Shown piece after piece: positions 47,656-54,295 of a stretch of 54,295 bases of DNA. The notes under the pieces were generated by a model. That model was not told the origin of the DNA, searched no databases, and worked only from the letters and a program-made list of their open reading frames with translations. The stretch lies in contig CANQMM010000003.1 of the NCBI GenBank assembly GCA_947624955.1, positions 1 to 54,295 of the forward strand, given 5' to 3'. A program made the position numbers and the translations under genes. This stretch comes from an uncultured Bacilli bacterium (GTDB lineage Bacteria > Bacillota_I > Bacilli_A > RF39 > UBA660). Positions within the stretch are counted from its first letter, which is position 1. Every line of letters begins with the position of its first letter.

Positions 47656-48834
47656 ATGAACGAATTTAATGAATTTATGAGTACATATCCGATAGGAGAA
47701 AAGCTAGTTGACTCATCGGCAAATTATTATATTCTGTTAAAGAAAATTGCTAATAAAATTAGTGATTTATACAGGGGAAAATATTTAGTTAAATTTTCTT
47801 GTGGTCAGGGTAGACTTTCAGATGTTCCTTGGATTTGCATTTTTAATACAAGCATTACTGAAAAAGCTGGCAAAGGTTTATATATATGTATTTTGTTTAG
47901 GGCAGATATGTCTGGATTTTATATTGAAATAATTAACGGTATGCAGTATTTTAAGGATACCTTTGGCGCTAATAGTCTTATGAATCTAAATAAAATTTCG
48001 CATTACTTTAGAAGGCAGATTAATACCGACAAGTTTAATCTTTATAATATAGATTTAGGTGTTAAAAAAGGTACTAGGGGAGAAGCATACGAATTTGGTA
48101 CTGTAATAGCAAAGTTTTATGAAAAAAGTAATTTTGATATAATTGGGCTGAAAAAAGATTTAGATGATATTTTGTTAATATATGATGGATTAGTTGAAAA
48201 TATGTCTGCAACTTCATATGATGAAATCATAAATATGGTAATTAATGATAATGATATTCCCTTGGATTGTATTAATGAATCAAATCAGCAATTAGAACAA
48301 AAAATGTTAAAAGAGTTAGGATTAGATATCGGTGAAGTTAATTCTCTTGTAGAAATATCTATTCCAAATAAAGAGAAAAGGTTGACTACAGAAATAACAA
48401 GAACTGTTAGAAAAATAGATGGTGTTGAAAAAGCTAAAAAAGATGCCGAAGTTGGTTTATTAGGAGAAGAATTAGTTATAGAGTACGAAAAGCAAAAAAT
48501 GATAGATAATAAAAGACCTGATCTTGTAGATAAAGTTGTTTGGGAGTCTAGAGTAAATGATGTCTTAGGATATGATATCAGATCTTATGATTTTGATGAA
48601 AATGGTAATGAATACGAGATTTTTATTGAAGTTAAGTCAACTGAGTCAAATGAAAAAAACGTTTTTTTCATTAGTAAAAACGAATATGATAAAATGGTAT
48701 CATTTAAAGAAAAATATTGGATATACAGAGTTTCAAATAAAAAACATATTTTTTACAAGATTAATTATGAATTACTATGTAAAAGATTTGATATGGAAAT
48801 AAATGATTATGTGGTTATGTTAAAAGATCAGTAG
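47656..48834 (+). CDS. MrcB_N-DUF3883 nuclease-like protein
   Basis: The 392-residue protein joins an N-terminal MrcB_N/DUF3578-type domain (SCGQGRLSDVPWICIFN; GLYICILFRADMSGFYIEI, about 35-100), typical of modified-DNA recognition modules, to a C-terminal DUF3883 domain. The latter reads GYDIRSYDFD...IFIEVKSTES and carries a PD-(D/E)xK-like set Asp307, Glu325 and Lys327. A role in modification-dependent restriction is inferred; it lacks the McrB AAA+ motor, so it would act alone or with host factors. It is the second putative nuclease of the accessory region. Confidence 0.75.
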   Translation: MNEFNEFMSTYPIGEKLVDSSANYYILLKKIANKISDLYRGKYLVKFSCGQGRLSDVPWICIFNTSITEKAGKGLYICILFRADMSGFYIEIINGMQYFKDTFGANSLMNLNKISHYFRRQINTDKFNLYNIDLGVKKGTRGEAYEFGTVIAKFYEKSNFDIIGLKKDLDDILLIYDGLVENMSATSYDEIINMVINDNDIPLDCINESNQQLEQKMLKELGLDIGEVNSLVEISIPNKEKRLTTEITRTVRKIDGVEKAKKDAEVGLLGEELVIEYEKQKMIDNKRPDLVDKVVWESRVNDVLGYDIRSYDFDENGNEYEIFIEVKSTESNEKNVFFISKNEYDKMVSFKEKYWIYRVSNKKHIFYKINYELLCKRFDMEINDYVVMLKDQ

Positions 48835-49002
48835 AACTTGTTAAGAAAAGACTTATTAAGTGAAATTAAATAGCTAGGGATGAAGCGTAGCTGCTTATAG
48901 AACTTTTTGATTATTAAGATGAAGAAAAGATAAAGATGACTTTGATATAAGTTAGTAATAACGTTAAGTTTAGCCGAATGTGTAAGAATGATCAAAATAT
49001 AT

Positions 49003-49010
49003 GATATAAT
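49003..49010 (+). promoter_or_regulatory. extended -10 promoter of the small-ORF/283-residue gene pair
   Basis: TGATATAAT (49002-49010, TATAAT at 49005-49010), with AAGGACGTGA as ribosome binding site before ATG 49034. The 200 bases before it hold no gene I can support. Confidence 0.5.
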
Positions 49011-49033
49011 CATAATGTAAGGACGTGAATATT

Positions 49034-49174
49034 ATGAATTTGAATCCAGAATCAAAACCATCAATTCGAACTAAACAAGATGCACAAAAAGTTCAAGAGC
49101 AATTATTGGAAAAGAAAACTCAAATTATTGAAGATGCTCCTAAATTATCTTTATCAATAAAAAATGCAAGGTGA
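49034..49174 (+). CDS. small hydrophilic protein, 46 residues
   Basis: The ORF begins MNLNPESKPSIRTKQDAQKV, continues through a Gln/Glu/Lys-rich helical segment and ends LSLSIKNAR. Support: an own promoter and ribosome binding site, and an end that runs to within 6 bases of the next start codon, whose ribosome binding site (AAGGTGATA) it contains. Such tight coupling of a small soluble protein to a larger membrane-linked one is seen in toxin-antitoxin pairs, but no homology is recognised. Confidence 0.6.
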   Translation: MNLNPESKPSIRTKQDAQKVQEQLLEKKTQIIEDAPKLSLSIKNAR

Positions 49175-49179
49175 TAGTT

Positions 49180-50031
49180 ATGAAAGAAGAAACTAAAGAT
49201 AAAATTCAGACTGCTACAGAATGTATTTCTGTTGGTTCAAATATAGCTACACTTGCTAATCCATGGTTTGCTACTGTGCCTTTAATTGTATTTTGTGTTA
49301 ATAGAGCTATTGGCTTAATTAGTAATGATGATATTATAAAACGTTTAAGAAAATTTGAAGGTGAATTAGAAAGAAAAAGGATAACAAAAAAGCATTTCAA
49401 AGAAAAAGTTCTTAGCTTGTCAGAACACAAAAAATTTTTTGCTTCATCAACTTTAGAATATATAATTAAAAATTGCATCCCAGAAACTGTAGATATTTAC
49501 ATATCATTATTTATTGATTACATTATAGCAGATAAATATGATTTAGAAGAAGAATTATGTGAAATAATTTTATCATTAAATAAACATGATGTTGAGTTAT
49601 TAAAATATATAAAAGGATTTTTAAAAAATGGTGATAAAACTGTATATCAAAAAGAATTAGAAATGAAAAATAATAAGATGATTTCTAAGGATAATGATGA
49701 AGATGAATTATCTATGTTTGCTGATAGAAATATTATATTAGATAAAAATAAAACAATATTTTGGGAAGATTTTGCCTATTTTTGTAATCTTTCTAAAGAA
49801 ATGACATTAAATGAAATAATGTTATTAGAAAAATATGAAAATGAGGAAAATTTTGTGTATAATAATTGGAAATTTTATGGCAAATCTTTTACAAAACTAG
49901 AAAAGCTTGGTGTCTTAAGTTTAGATTATCATACTTTTTTAGGAACTATGAATAGTATGGAAATTAGTAGATTTCATTTAACTATTCTTGGATTAGACTT
50001 ACTAAAATACATTAAAATAGACGATGATTAA
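49180..50031 (+). CDS. hypothetical membrane-associated protein
   Basis: No family recognised. The 283 residues have one hydrophobic hairpin near the N-terminus (SVGSNIATLANPWFATVPLI...VNRAIGLIS, about 15-50). The rest is helical and charged (about 55-170, then an acidic joint and a C-terminal domain FWEDFAYFCNLSKEMTLNEI). The C-terminus could be a winged-helix-like module (LEKLGVLSLDYHTF...SRFHLTILGLDLLKYI). The start is ATG 49180; the GTG at 49171 lies in the ribosome binding site. Codon use is AT-rich, like the Fic and Cas9 genes that follow, suggesting one acquired block. Confidence 0.65.
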   Translation: MKEETKDKIQTATECISVGSNIATLANPWFATVPLIVFCVNRAIGLISNDDIIKRLRKFEGELERKRITKKHFKEKVLSLSEHKKFFASSTLEYIIKNCIPETVDIYISLFIDYIIADKYDLEEELCEIILSLNKHDVELLKYIKGFLKNGDKTVYQKELEMKNNKMISKDNDEDELSMFADRNIILDKNKTIFWEDFAYFCNLSKEMTLNEIMLLEKYENEENFVYNNWKFYGKSFTKLEKLGVLSLDYHTFLGTMNSMEISRFHLTILGLDLLKYIKIDDD

Positions 50032-50078
50032 ATCATAATTTTTTGATATAATAAATATATAAAAAAGGAGGTAATTTT

Positions 50079-50891
50079 ATGGATGAAATAACTTATGATA
50101 AAGTTCAAGAAGAAAGCAATCCTATAATAAAACAATTATATTGGAATATAGCTTTTGGCCTTCAAGATGTCGATGGATTAAAACCTTCTAAATATATGAA
50201 AGAACTATCTAAGCAACATATTCAGGGGGAAAAGACTTATCAAGAAGTTCAAAATGAAATAACTTCCTATTATAGTAAAAATAAAGATAATCATAATGAC
50301 GATGATGAAGAAGAAGCAGATGAAGTTGCCACTGCTATATATGAAATATTAAGTGATAAATCATTTAGATTTGATTTTCTAACTTTTAAAAATTATCATA
50401 AAAGGCTATTTACTAATTTAGATAAGAAAAAATATAATCCAGGAGAATTTAGAACTTATAATTTTACAAAAGATGAGCCTGTACTTAAGGGAGATACAGT
50501 TCAATATCAATCCTTTGATTTAATTGAAGAAACTTTAAAATATGATTTTAATGAAGAAAAAGAAATAGATTATAGTAAATTTAATGAAGAAGAATTAATA
50601 AATAGAATTGTTGAATTTACCTCTAGAATTTGGCAAGTTCATCCATTTCAAGAAGGAAATACTAGAACTACTGCTGTATTTATTCAAAAATATTTAATAA
50701 GTATGGGATTTAATATTAATAATGAATTGTTTAAGGATAACGCATTATATTTTAGAAATGCTTTAGTAAGAGCAAATTATACCAATTATAGTAAAGGTAT
50801 TAAAGAAACAAATAAGTATTTAATTATGTTTTTTGAAAACTTGTTATTAAATAAAAGTAATGATTTAAATAATAAAGAGTTATATATTTAG
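50079..50891 (+). CDS. Fic-domain protein with N-terminal VbhA-like inhibitory segment
   Basis: Fic enzymes transfer AMP or other phosphate-containing groups to proteins. The 270-residue protein has the active-site motif His188-PFQEGNTR, with Thr in place of the usual Gly/Lys before Arg. Upstream lies a flap-like KYNPGEFRTYNFTKDEP segment. The N-terminus (about 20-65: GLQDVDGLKPSKYMKELSK, then GEKTYQEVQNEI) resembles the VbhA antitoxin domain, here fused in cis, so activity may be self-inhibited. AAAGGAGG ribosome binding site, and its own extended -10 (TGATATAAT near 50044-50052). It immediately precedes cas9. Confidence 0.82.
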   Translation: MDEITYDKVQEESNPIIKQLYWNIAFGLQDVDGLKPSKYMKELSKQHIQGEKTYQEVQNEITSYYSKNKDNHNDDDEEEADEVATAIYEILSDKSFRFDFLTFKNYHKRLFTNLDKKKYNPGEFRTYNFTKDEPVLKGDTVQYQSFDLIEETLKYDFNEEKEIDYSKFNEEELINRIVEFTSRIWQVHPFQEGNTRTTAVFIQKYLISMGFNINNELFKDNALYFRNALVRANYTNYSKGIKETNKYLIMFFENLLLNKSNDLNNKELYI

Positions 50892-50981
50892 AAATGAAAA
50901 ATGTAGTTTTAAAATAATTACTAAATAGCAAATAATTGAAAAAATATTAAACAAAAGAAAAAATAAAATGAGGAGTAAAAT

Positions 50982-53900
50982 ATGAAATACATAATTGGTT
51001 TAGATTTAGGAATAGATAATGTTGGTTATTCAGTTATTAATGCCGAAACAAAAAGTATTATTAAAAAGGGTGTTCGATTATATAGTGTCGCTGATAAGGC
51101 TGAAAATCGTAGAATTCTAAGAAATACTAGAAGAAGAATAAAGAGAAAAGATAATAGAGTTAATGAATGTTTAAATTTATTTAAAGAAATAAATTTTCCG
51201 GATTATAATACTATTGATGATGATTTATTAGCTAAAAGAATTAAAGGTTTAAATGAAAAAATAGAAAAACAAGAAATAGTAAATATAGTATGTTATTTTA
51301 TGAGCCATCGTGGTTATATTCCGTTTGGCGATGAAGACCGAAACTTAATTGATTTAGATAATAAATATCCATGTGAGTATTATATGGAAGTCTTTAAAAA
51401 GTGCGGTAAATTTCGGAATATGCAATTAGTGGTAAAGCATAGTGATTTGAAAAAAGAATTAGGGGCTATTTTAAATAAACAACTAAATTATTATCCAGAA
51501 TTAAAAAATATAATGAATAAAGATAACAATTTATTAACTATTTTTTCAAGGAAAAGAAAATTTTGGGAAGGTCCAGGAAGTATAGATTCATTAACACCAT
51601 ATGGTCGTTTTAAAAATGTAGATGATGTATTAGAATATCAAAAAATTAAAGAGGAAGGAAAAGAAAAATATTTATTTGAAGAATTGATAGGTCATTGTAA
51701 AATTTATCCTAATGAAAAATGTGTTCCAAAAGCTAACTTTTTTGCCGAAAAATTTAATTTATTAAATGATTTTATAAATATTAGAATTAACAATATTGAA
51801 AATATTACAAATAATGAATTTATATATGTGGATAATAATGAATCTTATCGACTTACAACCTTAGCCTTGGAAAAAATTATTGATTATTGTTTAAATTATG
51901 AAGGGACTTTAACTTATGTTAAGGTTTTAAAAGATGTGTTGGGTTTGAAGAAAGAAGATATAAGTAGCTACCGTATTGATAAAAATAATAAGCCAACATT
52001 TTCTCTTATGAACAATTATAGACATATAAAAAAAGTTTATCAAGAAAATAATTTGGATATGACTTGGTTAATTAAAGATAATTATAAAAATTACAATATT
52101 TTGATAAATCTTTTAGCAGTTGCTCCTGGTATAGTAGAAGTAAAAAAGATGTTAGTGAATATACATGATTGTCATGATGATGAATTAAATGTGATAAAAA
52201 GTATAAATGATAAACTTAAAAAAGATGGAGTATTGCAATATCATGCTTTATCTGAACGAGCATTAGTTAGAGCAATAAATGATATGGTTACAAATTGTAT
52301 GAATTTTATGCAAGTATCTAAAAAATTCGATTATGAAAAGGAAGCAAGAGTAGAATTAATTAAAAATTATGGTAATGGTAAAAGTAAATTATTAATGACT
52401 ACTAAATATGTTGATGATATTATTGCATCTCCACAAGTAAAAAAGACCTTACGTCAAGCTATTAAAATTGTTAATGATATTATTAAAGAACAAGGTGATT
52501 ATCCATCTGTAATTGCAGTTGAAACAACTACGGAACTAAATAGTAATGAAAAGAAAAAAGAAATTGAAAAAGATCAAAAAAGAAATGAAGATTTAAGAAA
52601 AGAAGCCATTAAGTATTTGGAAACAAATTTAAAAAATATAAATGTTACTCCTAAAATGATTGAAAGAGTAATGCTATATCGTGAATTAGATGAAGCGTGT
52701 CCTTATTGTGGTTCTCCTTTAAATATTAATGATGTTATAAATGATATTGTAGAAGTAGAACATATTCTTCCAATTAGTCAAAGTGCTGATGATTCTCAAG
52801 ATAATAAAACCCTTGCTTGTGTTAAATGTAATAATTTAAAAGGAAATAGAACTCCATATGGTTTTTTAACTCCAGAAAAATTTGAAGAATTTGTTCAAAG
52901 ATTATCAAAATTAAAAATAAGTGAGCAAAAAAGAAATAATTTCTTAACAACAGATGATATAAATAAATATAAAACTAAATTTTTTAATCGTAATTTAAGG
53001 GATACTGCTTATGCTACAAAAGAAATGGTTAATCAAATAAAATTGTTTAATTTATATTTAAAAGAAAACGATAAGGAAAAAGAAATTTTAACTTTATCTA
53101 CTCCGGGGCAATTAACTCATAAAATTAGAGAAGTATGGCAACTTGAAAAAAATCGTGAAGAAGGAAAATGGCATCATGTTGTGGATGCTTCAATTGTTGG
53201 TAGTATAGCTATTACAAATATAGGTAAAAAAATTATTAAGTTACAAAATGATCCCCAATATTTGCTTTTAAATAAAAATGAGCTTCAAGAAATACCTAAA
53301 TTATTGTCTAATTTTACCCCTAATGAAATGAAAGATGAAATATGTCAAATTAAAAGTGATGCTGATATAAATATTTCTATGCAAGTTAATAAAGATATTA
53401 ATAGGTCAATTTCTAATGCTAATTTAAGTAAATTTATCAAAAAAGATAATAATTATTATATTATAAAACAGATTAATGATATATATGCTCCTGACTTATA
53501 CCGAAATGATAAAAAATTATTAGATTGCTTATTTGATAGTAATGATACTAAATATACATTGTTATGTCAAAGTCAAAATCCTAAGTTATATTCTTTATTA
53601 AAAGATATATATCACAATTATCAACATGATAATACTAATCCATTTTTAAATTATTGTTATGAATTAATGGATAAAGACCCTAAAGAATTTAATTATTTAG
53701 TTGATGGAATAAAAACTTCTTCTAAGAATAATAAAGGAGTATTAATAAAAAAATTACGCTATATGCAAAATGTAAATGCTCCCTTCCTTTTAGAAAAGAA
53801 AAGTATTGCTAAAAAAGAATCTACTTTAATAGGTTTAGATAGTGTAGCTGTTTATTATACAAGTTTATATTGGAATAAAGATTTAGAGAAAATAATATTT

Positions 53901-54218
53901 ATGCCAGTATATCTTCCTTGTGTTAATTTTAAAACAAAGCAAATTAATAAAGAACACCGATTATATCAGTTATATTATCAAAAATTAATTGCAGGAAAAG
54001 ATGTGGAATTTATAGTTAATTTGTATAATGGGAATTATATTGAAATAGAAAAACCAAATGGTGAAATATTTCATGAATATGTTAAAGGATATTCTAAATC
54101 GAGTGGTAGTATTCAATGTAAATCAGGTAAATATTTATCTTCAAATGATAAATTTACTTTGTATGATGTTGATCGTTTAGGAAATAAGTATAAACGTTTG
54201 ACATGGCCTCAAAAATAA
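50982..54218 (+). CDS. cas9: Cas9 RNA-guided endonuclease (compact, type II-C-like)
   Basis: At 1078 residues this is a compact Cas9. RuvC-I Asp8 (IIGLDLGIDNVGYS) is followed by an Arg-rich bridge helix (RRILRNTRRRIKRK). RuvC-II Glu514 lies in IAVETTTELNS, a variant of the usual IEMAR. The HNH domain has Glu593-His594 and Asn617 (VEHILPISQS...KCNNLKGN) inside two CxxC pairs (CPYC, CVKC), a zinc-ribbon form frequent in compact Cas9s. RuvC-III His732/Asp735 sits in WHHVVDAS. All four catalytic centres are present, so double-strand cleavage is expected. There is no cas1, cas2, csn2 or array upstream; what lies past 54295 is unseen. ATG 50982 follows AGGAG. Confidence 0.95.
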   Translation: MKYIIGLDLGIDNVGYSVINAETKSIIKKGVRLYSVADKAENRRILRNTRRRIKRKDNRVNECLNLFKEINFPDYNTIDDDLLAKRIKGLNEKIEKQEIVNIVCYFMSHRGYIPFGDEDRNLIDLDNKYPCEYYMEVFKKCGKFRNMQLVVKHSDLKKELGAILNKQLNYYPELKNIMNKDNNLLTIFSRKRKFWEGPGSIDSLTPYGRFKNVDDVLEYQKIKEEGKEKYLFEELIGHCKIYPNEKCVPKANFFAEKFNLLNDFINIRINNIENITNNEFIYVDNNESYRLTTLALEKIIDYCLNYEGTLTYVKVLKDVLGLKKEDISSYRIDKNNKPTFSLMNNYRHIKKVYQENNLDMTWLIKDNYKNYNILINLLAVAPGIVEVKKMLVNIHDCHDDELNVIKSINDKLKKDGVLQYHALSERALVRAINDMVTNCMNFMQVSKKFDYEKEARVELIKNYGNGKSKLLMTTKYVDDIIASPQVKKTLRQAIKIVNDIIKEQGDYPSVIAVETTTELNSNEKKKEIEKDQKRNEDLRKEAIKYLETNLKNINVTPKMIERVMLYRELDEACPYCGSPLNINDVINDIVEVEHILPISQSADDSQDNKTLACVKCNNLKGNRTPYGFLTPEKFEEFVQRLSKLKISEQKRNNFLTTDDINKYKTKFFNRNLRDTAYATKEMVNQIKLFNLYLKENDKEKEILTLSTPGQLTHKIREVWQLEKNREEGKWHHVVDASIVGSIAITNIGKKIIKLQNDPQYLLLNKNELQEIPKLLSNFTPNEMKDEICQIKSDADINISMQVNKDINRSISNANLSKFIKKDNNYYIIKQINDIYAPDLYRNDKKLLDCLFDSNDTKYTLLCQSQNPKLYSLLKDIYHNYQHDNTNPFLNYCYELMDKDPKEFNYLVDGIKTSSKNNKGVLIKKLRYMQNVNAPFLLEKKSIAKKESTLIGLDSVAVYYTSLYWNKDLEKIIFMPVYLPCVNFKTKQINKEHRLYQLYYQKLIAGKDVEFIVNLYNGNYIEIEKPNGEIFHEYVKGYSKSSGSIQCKSGKYLSSNDKFTLYDVDRLGNKYKRLTWPQK

Positions 54219-54238
54219 TGTATCTTGACTTTGACAGT

Positions 54239-54281
54239 AAAAACGAGCAATCCCTTTAATTACCTAGGTTTGCTCGTTTTT
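54239..54281 (+). terminator. strong bidirectional terminator after cas9
   Basis: AAAAACGAGCAA (54239-54250) pairs perfectly with TTGCTCGTTTTT (54270-54281), a 12-bp stem with a 19-base loop. It would end the cas9 transcript. Because it also ends in Ts on the minus strand, it could terminate a leftward tracrRNA coming from beyond the window. Confidence 0.75.
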
Positions 54282-54295
54282 AAAATGTTGTACAT

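Noticed and set aside
48828-49013. 61-codon hydrophobic minus-strand ORF in the 200-base gap
   Set aside because: No ribosome binding site or promoter on that strand; A/T-rich sequence readily yields such ORFs.
50892-50981. CRISPR repeats or tracrRNA between Fic and cas9
   Set aside because: No repeated unit and no hairpin with a T-run in these 90 bases.
1-54295. tRNA or rRNA genes
   Set aside because: No T-loop GTTCGA context with flanking acceptor stems and no rRNA signatures were found; single GGTTCGA-like strings are within coding sequence.

Overview
The window reads as chromosome from a low-GC, spore-forming, anaerobic, probably gut-dwelling member of the Bacillota. It looks closer to the small-genome Bacilli/Erysipelotrichia-like lineages than to Bacillus itself. 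Three things point there. The left 33 kb is a compacted version of the Bacillus subtilis origin-proximal gene order (SRP RNA, tadA, dnaX, ebfC, recR, bofA, holB, ricT, yabB, pth, mfd, spoVT, metS, tatD, ksgA, yabG, veg, spoVG, yabP, yabQ, divIC). Sporulation genes are scattered through it. Anaerobic enzymes are present (a NrdG-type activase and a giant 2-hydroxyacyl-CoA dehydratase activase-like protein). TGA is used as a stop codon, so this is not a mycoplasma code.

Region 1-9.8 kb: a Noc-type palindrome and a parS site lie side by side upstream of the SRP RNA gene, and an identical Noc-type palindrome lies inside dnaX. A replication/recombination/translation block follows, ending in mfd. 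Region 9.8-10.1 kb: a 360-base gap holds what looks like an unannotated type I toxin-antitoxin locus, with a 29-residue membrane peptide on the minus strand and a convergent small RNA on the plus strand. Region 10.1-18.4 kb: a cysteine-rich lipoprotein, SpoVT, a methionyl-tRNA synthetase under T-box control, and cell-wall, rRNA-modification and sporulation genes through divIC. Region 18.4-23.7 kb: a NagZ glycosidase, a degenerate pair of ECF-type ATPases with no EcfT, truA, and rplM-rpsI behind an L13-type leader.

Region 23.8-38.3 kb: the giant activase-like protein is followed at short range by MurL and MurD2. These two make D-glutamate-containing peptidoglycan precursors by an epimerisation route instead of by MurI. 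Then come a membrane TPR protein, CwlD amidase, a phospholipase C-like protein, an NlpC/P60 hydrolase, an Abi_2 HEPN protein and an HtrA protease. Region 38.4-44.5 kb: a 1716-residue secreted M60 (enhancin/mucinase-type) metallopeptidase carries a dockerin-like module. It is followed by a small membrane-anchored protein with a possible cohesin-like ectodomain, which suggests surface tethering of the protease.

Region 44.6-54.3 kb is accessory and defence-like: a DUF262/DUF1524 protein, an acidic membrane protein, a GNAT, an MrcB_N-DUF3883 nuclease, a 46-residue ORF with a 283-residue membrane-associated protein, a Fic protein with its own inhibitory domain, and a 1078-residue Cas9 with no cas1, cas2 or array in view. 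The last 5.4 kb differs in composition: CATG is rare in the first 48.8 kb but about normal here, which suggests recent acquisition.
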